Origin: Liolophura sinensis
Taxonomy: Eukaryota > Mollusca > Polyplacophora > Chitonida > Chitonidae
Assembly: GCF_032854445.1 (NCBI RefSeq)
Contig: NC_088295.1
Span: 47,851,385-47,915,384, forward strand
DNA: 64,000 nucleotides
Direction: 5' to 3'
The position numbers and the translations under genes were made by a program. The stretch's first letter is position 1; each line of letters opens with the position of its first letter. A model generated the notes under the pieces. That model saw only the letters and a program-made list of their open reading frames with translations. It was not told the DNA's origin and ran no database searches. This document shows positions 1-12,600 of the stretch, in pieces.

Positions 1-59
1 TAAGTCATATTTCTTGTAACTTTTTCGTAAAAGACATTGTCTGGGTTATGATGCCATGC

Positions 60-285
60 ATAAGGCGACGTCATTTACTAGAAAAAATGATTTATGAAGT
101 TTTGTGAAAGTGGCCTTGGTCGAAGGCCGATGGTTTCCTCCACTTTCACAAAAGTGACATTTGTCTTCAATATTAGTAAAGGGCGTCGTCTAGCTTATAG
201 TGCCATACGGCGACGTAACTAACGAGAAAAGTTACGAAAAAATGATTTACGAAGTCTTGTGAAAGTGACCACAGGCTTCTATAAG
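60..285. repeat. Degenerate tandem duplication at the window start
   Basis: Two related blocks, about 165 bases apart, share GGCGACGT, AAAAAATGATTTA and TTGTGAAAGTG (near 65-115 and 205-270). The remaining sequence up to 1137 holds no gene I can support. Confidence 0.5.
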
Positions 286-1137
286 CCTTTACGGCCGTCA
301 TATATAAATGGACAACGTTAAACACTAAAAACATGATTAACTCAGTCTCAAATGGTGCTGGAAGCCCGAGCAGTGTGAGAAATACAAATCATAGACAGGC
401 TATAATGATTTTTATGTGTGGACAAATTATCGTTTCATAATGTTCTAGATGAGCGCTCCCTTTGGAAAAGTGGTCTCCGCTGTGGGAGTGATCTCCCCTT
501 CCTGGAGTGAGTTGACTGAGTTCTGATAACCTCTGCGCACCATCGCTTGTGATCTTCACATGGCAGGGTTCATATTATAGAAGGCAACGTGACTCCGTTG
601 CAGCCATTCCAAAATTTTCTCCCAGGAAGGCAAGACGTGGTTTGGGTGAAAGAAATTTTTTAGACCCCACCTTTTGCGGATTTTAACTTCATATCATTTC
701 CAAGATTTACAATACTAAATTCATTTGCATTTTTTTTCCTGTTACTAGATTCTTAATAAATTTGTTATTTAAAAAAAATGACCTTATTACACAATCAAGT
801 TGTTGTGGCATTTGTTTCTGCTATTGTTCGATCCGCAGGCCACTGACCAATTTCGTCTGCACACTGGGATCTTTTTCTCTAACACGTAACACCGATGTCG
901 TTTGTGGAGAAAATGATATTATCTCAGGACAACAGTCTATTTAATCTTGTCAAACCAAATAGATAACGAATACGTTATCACACAGATCGACGCTATCACA
1001 CAGACCGATCGTGGCTGGTACCATTTTCAGACTTTATGGTAAATACATGCTGTCCTACTTCCTACTTTAGACCTAATTAAATGACGTTTGTTATGAACTT
1101 GTATACTAACGTGAATTTGTTCATGGTATGTCCTTAA

Positions 1138-1265
1138 TGACGTCACAATCCCTCACATAGAAAAAGTTACGTAAATAATACAACGTTTCTTCGAAAACAT
1201 TGAACAAAAGGAGTGACGTCATAGTTACATTACGTGAATCACAAGCTCAAAACTGGATGACGTCA
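1138..1265. promoter_or_regulatory. Cluster of three consensus CRE palindromes
   Basis: The eight-base palindrome TGACGTCA occurs at 1138-1145, 1214-1221 and 1258-1265, 60-190 bases before the ATG at 1325. A half-site TGACG lies at 1082. This octamer is the binding site of CREB/ATF bZIP factors. Three perfect copies in 128 bases of AT-rich sequence are unlikely by chance. No TATA box is evident between the last site and the ATG. Inferred to be the core promoter or proximal enhancer of the gene that follows. Confidence 0.6.
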
Positions 1266-1324
1266 TAGTCGTTGGCAAGGACTAGTTACATAGAAACCAT
1301 TGAGTGATGCTTTCATTTGTGAAA

Positions 1325-4300
1325 ATGAACGTGTTACCTCTGCTATTAGTCACTGTTCTACTTTTGTGTTTGAACAGTGAGCATCTTGTGTCGCTAGATA
1401 GCTTAAAGAAAGAGTAAGTATCAACTTTAAACGTTTTAAGACAACCATCATCGGATGTTTATTGTAAATTAAAGGTATAACCAGCGATGAAAAACAGCAT
1501 CTGGCCTATGCCTATTGTTACCTTATGTTGTCTTTTGTGGTAGCATTCAGACAACAGAATCACACCTTAAAATTATGCATCTTATAATACCCGTTATTTT
1601 TTCACGTGAGCATGTCATCAGATGGTAGCATGAACAGGTGTATACTTAATATTAACCGGTCTGTTTTATCGCAGATGTAGGGAGCCGACGACACTGGAAA
1701 GTGTGATAGGGAAGTTCCGGCGACTGGTCGGACTTCCGCAGCCAAAACCGCCTTGGTGGAAGCCTGTCCTTTGTGGCTGGATAAACCACCCACCAGGAGG
1801 TAAATAACCAGTTACAAATTAAATCTTCTCCCCACAGGCGATCAACTAATAACCAATATGACGCATATTCATTTAAATAAGACAATAAATATATGTGCAT
1901 GTAGATTCTGTTTTCTTCTAATCTGGGACAAAGATTCACAACTCGTATTGTAGATTTACATGTATGTCTGTTTGTATGTGTCCTTGGAATGGCGATCTTT
2001 CAACATGCTCCAGACATTGGTGGTTGTCTCTGCTGCTATAATTTGCATTGTTTTAATGTGATTTGGATGTTGTTACAAAGTTTGCGAATATTTTAACACA
2101 GTACCAGAAGTAATTATTAAAGCAAATTTACTGTATAGTTGCTAAGATTATGAAATATGTCCTGAGTTCTTGATTTTGGAAGAAATTGTCTTTTGTTTAT
2201 CTCATTGCTGTATCTAACTTAATGTGGTAAAAACTGGAAACATTTAAGTTGGTTAAAACCAGAGGACCTCATAAGGTAGCTGGCACATCTCATGGCAAAA
2301 GGCCTCATTGTCTTGGTGATCTATATATGACCATATACAGTGTAGACCTCTTGGTCAGGAAGCGAAGCTGTGTAGGGGTAAATATATTTATATACAATAT
2401 ATTTTATATTATATACATTACAAGTATTAAAAGTATTGTATAATCTTTTTGTGGATTCGTTCATTTTATCTGAGTTTGGAAATAGTCTTGGTTTGTAAGA
2501 ATGGAGCTCCTGGTTACTTATCCTGTGTTTGCCCTGCTGATGTAGTCCCCTAATTTATTGAGTAAGGAAAGTTGTCAGTTAAACTGGCTTCACTCTGAAT
2601 CCATATAAATATGTGTGTAGAAATGATTCTACCGTGTGTAAGCGGAGTTACTCCCACTTCATTTTATAAAGCTATTACAATCACCCAAACGTAGCAATTT
2701 TATCTGAGTTTTCTTTTATTCATAGCCTACATTCAACACATGGCAGTGGTTCTGGCCATATTTTTATTCTGGATTTGGCGAAAGTCCATGAGTAAGTACC
2801 ATACAGTTAGGTTTAGCTTCGCCCGTACGTTCATTGGAAAAATGCTTTACTGAATTAATGTCTCTCAATCAACTTAATTTCTGAATATTCATTTTCTTTT
2901 GTGTTTAAAATCGTAGAATTTTAAGAAACCTAAGACAACGTTTAATTCTTGTTATCAGGGAGACCGAGCACCATCAGAACCAATGGGTTGAACAGGTGTT
3001 ATAGAAATAAGCGTCATAAAGGTGAGTTTCAGGAATTTTCGATAAAGTGAATGATCGCTATTATACCGTTGTTTATTAAGACTTGTGACAGCGGTGTAAT
3101 TAAATGTTACCTCAATTTGGGCATAACCTACACTGCTGTATAAACTCAGTGTCAACAATAAATGACCGTGCAGGTCAAAGCATGTTTTAGTTTGATATTT
3201 ATTTGTTGTAGTCAAATGCGCCCCTCCCGACATACCGACAACAATGCCAAAGCCCATTGACAGTACGTATTTTTTATGTCTTTTTCTAAATACACTCAGT
3301 ATTGACTAAAAGATTCCAACTTACTTATGATTCTAAGACAGTTTTAAACCAAGGTCAGAATGTGAATTCCATTTCCGCTTCGTTGTTACAAGAGCCTCTT
3401 GTTTAAGAAGAACGGGATACAAACAAATGTAGTGTGTTGTATGCATCTTCTACTGATTCATGCTTATCACTCAATGGTCTTACTTCCGGATGACGTCTTG
3501 ACTTGTAATAGCTATGTAATTAAATGTTACCTCACTTTGGCCATCATCAACACTGCCATGTGAACTCAGTGTCAATGTAGAACTGTGCAAGAAAGTAAAA
3601 CTAAGTAATCAATGACCGCACCAGTCAAAGTAAACTTTAATTTTGTATTTATGTGGTGTATTGACAGGCCCATTGACAGTAAGAATCTTTTATGTCTTTT
3701 TGCCAGTTCGTAAATTCAAATATACGTAACGAAAGTTATAGAAAAAAGACTCAGTACTGACTAAAAGATTGAAATAAATTTCTTAATTTTGCTATGGTGG
3801 TAAGATTTCTGTTTCGTGGTTACAGTTTAAATCATAAAGTGTGTTATATGTATGTTATAATGACTCATATTTATCACACAAAAGGATTACTTCCGGATGA
3901 CGATGTGTTCGGGAACCGCTTGAGCAGAGCTCTGGTTGCAAAAGGCAAGCCCACGATCGATGGAGAAATTTTCGTCAAACATGTAAGCGTTATAAAAAGA
4001 AATTTAAAATATGTTCGAAAAGAACAACAGCGACTTGTAGATATATTTAGAACATGTAATAAAAACAAACTTATATTGATTGCGTCCTGTTGGTTTGTAT
4101 GAGTCTCTAACTGCACGAAAATGCCAAGTTTTAATTTTGTCTGACTCAGACAGCTGCGTGCCACTTTTTTGCAGGGAAAACCGAAAGGTGAAGAACGGTA
4201 TAGAGAGATTTTGATTGGACCTGTGTCAACCACATTTCTGGCAATCAGACAAGTGATCAGTACCTTTCTGCAAATGACTGGTATTCCAAAGAGAGACCAA

Positions 4301-4534
4301 AAATGGACAACGAAGATCGGCCCGGACCAGACCCCAGAGTTTGTCGGGGTGGCCACAGAAGGCCTCAGGTTTGCGGCCGTGCTTGTCCCGGGGGAGGGTA
4401 TCAACCTTCAGGTCCAGCGTCTGGGGCCAGCCAGAGGCCTGATCCGGGAGGTGTGTTACCAGACCTACCATGTGACGTACAGGGGGTTTGTACTCCAGGA
4501 TGAAGGTACAACCCTCCTGTATGGTTCCGGGTAG
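1325..4534 (+). CDS. Unrecognised single-pass membrane protein, 7 exons, 283 aa
   Basis: Exons: 1325-1413, 1675-1799, 2726-2791, 2959-3021, 3212-3262, 3885-3982, 4175-4534. All introns are GT-AG and every junction keeps frame (phases 2,1,1,1,1,0), which strongly supports a real gene. Exon 1 encodes a signal peptide (MNVLPLLLVTVLLLCLNS). Exon 2 gives a short ectodomain rich in Trp and Pro with two Cys. Exon 3 gives one hydrophobic helix (AVVLAIFLFWIW), followed by a basic stop-transfer stretch in exons 3-4 (RKSMRRP). The rest, about 170 residues, would be cytoplasmic. Most of it is the 119-residue last exon, which looks like one globular domain (ILIGPVSTTFLAIRQVISTF near its start). I recognise no family, so no function is assigned. 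A possible poly(A) signal AATAAA is at 5066. Three CRE sites lie just upstream. Exons 5-6 sit inside a tandem duplication. Confidence 0.75.
3080..3905 (+). repeat. Tandem duplication of the exon 5 / exon 6 segment
   Basis: Sequence from about 3080 to 3500 is repeated at about 3500-3905, offset 406-420 bases. For example, TAAATGTTACCTCA occurs at 3101 and 3521, and TACTTCCGGATGACG at about 3481 and 3888. The first unit keeps an intact exon 5 (3212-3262) but only a relic of the start of exon 6. The second unit keeps the true exon 6 but has lost most of exon 5, leaving about 11 bases between an AG and a GTAAG near 3668-3680. Confidence 0.75.
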
Positions 4535-5221
4535 GTGGGGTACGTCACGAGTTGTTCAGAATGAAATATACTATCAAATACTACCGCCGTATATCTCCTC
4601 CAGTCTTATGGATATTTCTACACCAGTACAAATTTAATATGTACATCCGTACTGCCAATGAATTTCATGCCAGCTTAACCACTATCTAACTTAACCAATA
4701 CCCCAAATAATTACTATTATATCTTCAATTAACTGATCTGTAAATCTTTTATTCTGAACAACTGCTGGTTATATAAGCTGTCCCGTCAAAAGAACTCTTT
4801 GTGGAAATTTCAATTTACATATACACTGTATGTGCTTTGGAAGAAAACATAGATTAAATTAAGTTTTGAAAAAGAATGTTGTAATTTTCTGCCCCATAGA
4901 CAACTGGTTATTTGCCAAGCCAGTTTCTGACAAGCTTATATAACTGGTTTCCGGATTCAGCCTTCATTGTCCGTACCTGAAGGTCCTCGGGGTCACCCAA
5001 CTTTACCGTTCCAATCTGTATGTCTGTCATTTTCTCGTCTGTATGCCCGTCATATTGTTTTCCAAAATAAATTCTGATTTTGACACAAGGGAATGATTTA
5101 AGTGTTGTGATTTGGAAAATAAAACAGGCTCTTTGATTTAAATATGAATTTGGGAACATTCAGTTTTCGATAATAACATAGACGACATTTAAATTTAAAC
5201 TGGGAAGCATATTCTACATAG

Positions 5222-5400
5222 CGCACTGAGCTGGCCGAGTGTTTAAGGCGTCCGCTTCGTTTGCTAACTCGGGTCATGCCACTAAGACCTAATAATGGGA
5301 AAGCTTGGCTTATGGTGTACTGTCTTCAACGTGATGTTCAACCGTCGATGCGGAAGTGCTAATGTAATTGCCCATTTTCCACGAGGTTAACTACATTTTT
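5222..5400 (+). repeat. SINE-like element with tRNA-Leu/Ser-like head (fragment)
   Basis: The segment starting CTGGCCGAGTGTTTAAGGCG resembles the A-box half of a type II tRNA (Leu/Ser). It is followed by GTCCGCTTCG and non-tRNA sequence. The T-arm is missing, so this is not a functional tRNA. It is best read as an old tRNA-derived SINE. Confidence 0.4.
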
Positions 5401-7290
5401 TTCTCTGAGATCGGATTAGGTGGTTATTTCAATTATTGCCCCCAGGAAATGAGAAGACAACAGCATGCGATCACAAACAGGTTCCAGGCCTAACTGTACA
5501 GATGATAGCGATTTGTGGTAGTACAAAATCATGCAGGTGGGCTGAGACATGGCAGCCGGTTTATATGCACTTGGCCATCATTTGGAATTGTGTTCGCTGT
5601 CTAGACACATGGTCCACAACAATACTAAATTTATGGATGCTGAAATACTCATTTTGACGACGTCTCCTGTTGTGAAAGTAACTAGAAAACGTTATCCTAT
5701 AACAGTTAGACAATTGTGGATTTTTCACTGTAAAAGAAGTAGCATGGTTACAAAAAGAACTGTTAGAATTTAAAACAAAAGTAGGCCCCACCCCCGATTG
5801 CTACTTCTTCTGTCACAACAGCCAATGACATCAGAGGGCCCTCGTCAGCTTACAGCAGCGCCCATAAATAAAGATAAAAGCTCTTAAGGTTCCCAGTTAA
5901 GCTTCCTGTCCAGTCATGGTTAAGGGATAACCACGTGCTGACCGGTCAACACCAACCAGTAGCTATGGAAAACACACGGCTGATTGGGAGTTAAGCTACA
6001 ACTATAGCCCGAAATTCAAAAATTAAAATCAGATTAGCAGTGTAATCCTATTCTTTAACAACAATCCAGCTGTTGAGAACTTTAAATCGAGAAGTGCAAC
6101 TGTCGTCCACCATCTTCATGCTCGGACCCCCAGGCAAGGAACGTACTGGCTAAACAAGCATACGCGCGACGCACAGGCTCCAAAGATCAAGCCTATCTAT
6201 CGGTGGCAGTGATGCAAAGCGACCGTAAAGAGCGCCACATGGGCTGTAATGACTATGGATCGCATGAAAAAAAGAATTCACCACGTGCAGGATGGGCATC
6301 CACAGAAAATGACTGCATGATAAAAATGAATTCAATTGTGTTACTTACTGTACTTCCGCCGAGCTATTTGAACATCACGTCGACGATTCCATGCCGGATG
6401 GCAAGCTTGTTCATTATTTAGTCGTAGTCGCATGACCAGAGTCGGCATTTAACTGCATACGAGACAACTCGACCACTTCAGAGCGATATATAGAATATGC
6501 TTCCGAATTCCCAGAAAATTTAACAGAAAATTTCTGTTTTATGACATCCCTTCCCTGTGGCATCACCGTAACCCCAGTGAACTTGACAATGTTCGAGTTT
6601 TCCGTTCAAAAATTTGCTAGTGGCGGCAGTAGCTTAACGTAAACGTGGAGAACGACGAGTGCACCTTAAGGAGAATGCATGCGATCACAGATAGCTGCCA
6701 GACGTATTGGTTAGTGATGTCTGGCACAGGGAATGTATCGCGTTGTCGTGCAAAGTCATGCAGGTACGCTGACAGGTGGTGGTCAGAATTTAACTCATAC
6801 GATGACACGCCCCATTGGGGTGAAAGGCTAAGCCCAAGGGAAATCCACCGCGTTTATAATCTTCGGTATAAGCTACGGTTAAAACGCCGTTAAATGGTAA
6901 AATGACTTCAGTATACATGCACATCATTAATTTATATTTAGGTTAAGGTAACTGTTGACAATGGAGTGGAATATAAATGGCGTCTACTGTCCATGCAGTT
7001 TAGGATAAACTTGTCTACTTGTCTAAATATACTTCAACCGATATTTGCGAAACCCGTTTTGGCGTAAGGGGTTTGCAATAAAATCTGTAATTTCTGCAGT
7101 CTTTTGTTTGAAGATATTTAAAGACTGACCAGACAAAGAAATAATATTGCAGTCGAGAGCTGGTCATTAAGGTATGTTGATCGGCTGCGAGAACAAAACG
7201 ACGCTTACGTCATCTTTATCACCTATCATCAGGCATGCAACTCTATTGGAAACCTTCATGTTTGCACAAAATCACCAGTGATAAGCCATA

Positions 7291-7410
7291 CTGCTTCCTT
7301 CCTGTCCGACCGCACGTTGGAAGGCCCATACCACCAACTTGCTGATGATTGTCCGGTTTCCTCCCATTGTAATACTGGCCGTCGTTGTACAAGTGAAATA
7401 AACAAATAAA
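7291..7410 (+). repeat. SINE-A copy, strongly diverged, 5' truncated
   Basis: The order of blocks (GCTTCCTTCCTGTCCGACCG, CGGTTTCCTCCCATTGTAAT, ACTGGCCGTCGTTGTACAAG, then AAATAAAC) matches the body of the SINE-A family, whose full copy lies at 34606-34869. It is the most decayed copy in the window. Confidence 0.6.
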
Positions 7411-7764
7411 TCACCTTTACAATACCGAAACAGGGATTTGAATTTTATTAAGTCACCTTCAGTTGTTAATAGGAATTGTCTTCTACAATCTCATTTTCTT
7501 TACTGGTAAAAAGCCAGTCTTATAGGCGGACAAAAAATTAATATCATACCCTCTGCACGAGACAAGAAATTGTACAGGTGTAATCAATAAATATCTCGCG
7601 CCCAATATGATCCACTGGGATAAAATCGGGTAATTTAACCATACAACATGAATCACATACAACACAAAGTATGAACTTAAAAGAGGTAAACCTGAGATTT
7701 TTGGGAAAACATCATTCAGCGCAGATCTTTTGGTTATTATTTTACAATAGCCCAAATTATTACC

Positions 7765-7935
7765 TTTCACAAAACATCAGCCTCGTATGTGCGTGTGTTA
7801 CTGTTCAAAAATTGGTAGTGAAGTTCCTAAACTTTATGAACTGAGTAACAAATAATTAGCTTTCACATAATGCCAACTCCATTTGTGCACGTGTTACTGT
7901 TCAAAATCGGTAATGAAGTTTTTAAACTTTATTTA
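7765..7935. repeat. Two-unit tandem duplication, about 96 bp
   Basis: CTTTCACAAAACATCAGCCT at about 7765 and CTTTCACATAATGCCAACTC at about 7860 begin two related blocks. Both continue with GTGTTACTGTTCAAAA, then GGTA.TGAAGTT and TAAACTTTAT. Confidence 0.6.
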
Positions 7936-9635
7936 AAGGGGTTCACATATATGACTTATATAAAATTTATAAATCCAGAAAATTTGATTTGATTAGTGAA
8001 TATTGATTTTTTACCCCAAATCTCCAAAATACCCTCTTTATGGCAAGCACTGCAATTTCCGTGCATATTAGATGAAGAAATTTGCACGTGAGCCATTTCG
8101 ATACAAGACAGACAAGGTTAAGGCCTGTATATGCTCTGCAATGATGGGATACCGGCGGAAGTCCGAAGTGGGACGTATTACGTCATTTCAATGACGCTGA
8201 CCATTCCACTGCAGTGCCAAAAGCGCGACGCCACAGAGGGTAGACCAAATACGTCACCAATAAAACCCCTGCACGCAACATGTTTGGGCTTGCACAACAC
8301 AAGACTTGTGGCATGTGTTTATGGGAGATCCGAGGACGAGCCACTTAGACGGTCCAATTGACAGTGGAACATATAGAGGTTGTACGTTTCGCGTCTCGTG
8401 GGTTATCATTTCTACCTTTCACGAGAACAATATTTATGGTGTGTAACCTTCACTGTGCAATATTTTATTCATTATATATATCCTGACATTTTTCTACATG
8501 TGTATAAATGCGTTTCAGTTTATCTGTTGCATCTGTGAAAAAGTAAGCAATGTGCCATCTTCGTCATATTTCTGATTCTATTCATACGCGCCGCAATTTC
8601 GTTTACGTCCGTACAAAACCTTTTTACAGTTTTAAACGCTGTCTGTAAGTTAAATATACATTCTACAAAGGTGCTTAATGCTAATGCAGTATAGGTATTG
8701 ACGTAAATTAAGCACATGAAGAATTTCTGCCTCTTTTTTGGCGAACTATATATTGTGCGGAAGTGCACGGCAGGGCAGTTAAGATATCATTTTTATCAGT
8801 GAAGGAAATGCTGGGATTTCACTGATGTGTAAATAATTAATCGTTTTCTCCCGTGACGCTGCAATGCGTGAGTACTTCATATATGTTTTATACAGGTCTT
8901 GATACAGGCGGGAAGGAGTTTTACGAGTTCCTCATACACGTTCACACATGGCAGTAAGCCTTCCTTTGATATGTGCATGACCAATTAGTATGCAGATCTT
9001 TGTATCAGTTCTTTATAGCTCACAGCATGGCACATTGTAGGCCTATATGCACATACAGAACTTCTTTATTGGAATCAAAATTAAATTGAGACAGGCGACT
9101 GAACCATCGTGAAATCTTTGAGCAAGCACGGGTATCACGAAAATCTCGCAGATTTTTTCTTTTTTTTCGTTGCAGTGTTAATGACTGTATTGACTTAAGA
9201 AAGGTGCGCATGCAGTTTAGCAGAAAACTACATTATTCCGGTATACGAGTATTCATTGGAGAAATCTACATGCGCTTTTTACACCAGAATATTTCTCCAG
9301 GCTTTCAGAAAAAGTGAAAAGCACAGCAAACAATTAAATAGCAACAACCACCCCATACACAATCAACAGAACATACAGGCTTCTGTTTGATCATCTAATG
9401 TGTGTATGTGCTCTGTATTTGCTTTAGGTTTTAACTATTGTCCATGTTAACCATCACCGCACGGCAAATGCCCCAGTCCTATACTGTCAATATGTATGCG
9501 ATTTAATTTCTATAACTTATAGTGACGGTTGTCTTTAATCCCGGGGTCATGTCGGTGTAATATTACTTCCATCCGATAAGTCGACTTCAGAAGGCATAGT
9601 TGTATACAGCTGCCAGCACGTGAAATGTACGAACC

Positions 9636-12600
9636 ATGCTCAAACTGATTGTGATATCTATTATATTGGGAAATTCCGTCGAGAATGAATATAGTCAGCA
9701 AGGATCAGCGCCAGGTAATGTCTGCATATTTTCTTGATTATTTAAAGATGTATTAAAAATTAGCTTTTAATGAAGAGGCAGAATATAAACTCAAGTAATG
9801 AATTTAATAATTTATTTATTTTCATTTTTTTAAAGAAGTAATCAGTGAGACACGACCTCTGGTCAATTCACGTCAGTTAGGATTTTGTTCTAACTGTTCA
9901 TGTAAATGCTTAAACACTACACGCCCCCTTATACCATGGCTTAAGCAGGATTAGGTTTTAAAAAGTGCAGTGATGATCAATGATCTGAATTGTAATTTAG
10001 AGAGAAAAAACAGATCGACGACGACAGTATTCTATCTGGAAATGGCCACACGTAACCAATAAATTACAGCCTCTTGTCACCTTACCTCAGGCCTAAGCTG
10101 CGTAGTCACATTAACATTTTTCACCACATGCTGTCATGATGTTTCATAGGACATCTGGTTTTGTAGTACACATGTATTTCAAGAAAAGACTAGTCAGTCC
10201 AGCTTTGACCGAGATTACCATTATACCTCGTTATCACACGGTCGTCTCTGCTTTGTTTACACCCACGTCACTTGAATTTATGTCCATCGGCAAAATTTTG
10301 ATGAAATCACTTATATGTATTCTCTGCGTTTTTTGACAGGACGTTTGTTGGAAACACTTACAGCGAGAAACAAAGAGCTTAAAAGCCGCACGGCGGAAGT
10401 GTGTAAAGTAGTGAGAGGTCTTAACTGGACATCACTCAGTTTTTATACAGAATCACAATTTATGACAGGTGTGTTTGCACTTGGTCATTTGTTTGCGAAT
10501 GCACAATGTGTGTTCAGGGCTAATTTTAACAAATCAGTACATGTTCACGATTACTCTGAAACACCTCAACAAACTATTTTTTTTCTTTTTTTGCTTTTTA
10601 ATTGAACTAATTTTGTACATTCTCAGTTTGAGTGAATGAGTGATTTGGGTTTAACGTCGTACTTAACAATTGTTCAGTAATATGACCATGTAATAGTCCT
10701 TAGGGTGCATTTAATGTGCCTGCTTGTTGCAGGGCGGATTTCCAGCGCTTTTTTATCTAGTGCTGCTTTAACTAAGGCAGGTAACGAGCAATTATACTGA
10801 TACGAGTCAACCAATCGTTGCATTATCCCATTAATGCTGAACACCAGGCAAGGAAGCTACGACTTCCTCTTTTAAAGTCTTAGGTGTGACCCGAACCAGG
10901 ACTGACCCCGAATCTATCGACCCGAAGCGGACGCTCTACCAGCTGAGCTATTAGGGCCGATTTTATGTCCTACTTGAACAGATATTAAATAAATGTTACA
11001 ATATAAAATATTCAGAATTTCAGAATTTTGTATAAATTTTGGGTTTGGCTCATAATGTATTGAATGACTACTGCAAATGTAACTTATTGTAAACCATATG
11101 TCTGTTTTGCCAATGTTTTCCTTTATCACTGTGGAATATATTCTGCTATACATTCAGCGAAGCTCCTGTTATCAACAATGTTCACTTACCAAATTTCAGA
11201 AGAGTGGAGCATGCTTTTGAAGGCGTTAACAGATGCGGGAATATTTCGCCTGACAGCATTTTCAAGGCTAGACACTGTCATTTCTCATTATCCCGTCATC
11301 AGGGACATTTTGGAAAAATCTGATGAACGATTGCATATAATTGTGTGCCCACTGGAATGTGCAGAAAGGATCATACGCTTGGTGAGTAAGATAGTTAATT
11401 GGCTTGACGACTACACGACCACTTAAGCGGCTTGGTGAGTAAGCCACTGGTTAGCTTTTTAGTTAAAGGAGAAAAAAACTTAAATATCACGAACAAGCCA
11501 GCAGTTTTATGTACTCTCAATGACTCTGAGTCAACACGCCCCACAGCATGAATTACAGAGTGTTAACGATGGAGGTCACCATGAACTGAGCGATTTATGC
11601 CAGCTTTGTCGTATTCAGGCCTTATGTGTTTGGCGAGGAAATATCGCAAAATTATGCAGCAGACACCACCAGATAGCAAACAATGTGCTCTTTTCAGCCT
11701 ATAGTGCCATTTTTTAAAGTTATCTTCACCTTTAAATTATGTGGTGAGTAAAGCACAAGTTAAGCTGCTTGGAGTGTAAGCCACTAATTAAGCTGCTTCA
11801 TGATAGTTATATTTATGGACTTCATGTATAGGCCTTTATGAATATTGCATGTTCACGTGCATTTGTCCTTAATAATTGATATAGATCTAAACTACAACTT
11901 ACTTTTTCATGGTGTTTTCAGATTACAAATGAAGTCAGCAAAGAAAAATTGTTCTTATCAAAGTGGCTATTCATTACTAACTCTAGCCTATCGTTATCCA
12001 CTGTGGAAAAGCTGGAAAACGTCGCATGTTTATATCGTGAGGTAAGCGATAAGGGAATCTCATTGAGGATAACATATCTTATCTGTTCTCAACCCTTTTA
12101 CCCTTTCACATGGTTTCATTAACATGTGGTTATGGCATTTTCCAGTGGTGTATTAAATCAGATTACGTTAAGGACTATACCATTACCGCATAATCAATGC
12201 AAACATTGTATTCTTAATCCTGTTAATATGCCAACTGGTAATATTTGACCAGTTCCAGTCATATTTGTCCAAAAATGTCAATATTGCTTCTAACAATGAG
12301 ATATTGTATTTCCCGGCGTGTTTGGATCTACCTGTCTAGCTGTCTGACTCTCATCATTGCTTGTCTATTAAAGAATGCATAAAAAGGTACTATTAAATAA
12401 AGGTCGTGGTTTTAAGGAAACGGAAAAAAGGTATGCCGAAAAAAATTCTTTTGTTGTTGTTTTTGAGGCATATTTCAGATTTCTTATTAACCCCTCTATT
12501 TTATCCATATTTTCCGTCAATAGTCGGAAATATTCGGAAAGACGTCGATGAACATACTGAGAACTCGAGATAAGTTTAGGGCCCCCATTTCGTGCTCTTC

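Larger units (their letters stand above)
4535..9635. other. Intergenic region without supported genes
   Basis: Between the membrane-protein gene and the receptor gene I find no exon chain with conserved protein. It holds a tRNA-like SINE fragment (about 5222-5400), a decayed SINE-A copy (7291-7410) and a two-unit tandem repeat (7765-7935). Blocks at about 5440-5560 and 6660-6790 share weak similarity (ATGCGATCACA and TCATGCAGGT in the same order) and may be an old repeat. All open frames here are short and featureless. Confidence 0.5.

Noticed and set aside
3874-4404. 176-codon minus-strand frame
   Set aside because: Antisense to exons 6-7 and the intervening intron of the membrane-protein gene, whose sense exons join in phase.
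8897-8955. Exon-like segment between TTTTATACAG and GTAAGC encoding LDTGGKEFYEFLIHVHTWQ
   Set aside because: The receptor gene already has a signal-peptide exon at 9636 whose phase fits the next exon; this piece has no partner exon upstream.
10875-10960. tRNA gene on the minus strand
   Set aside because: The A box is good but the arms do not fold as a tRNA, the B box is degenerate, and a SINE body with a family tail follows.
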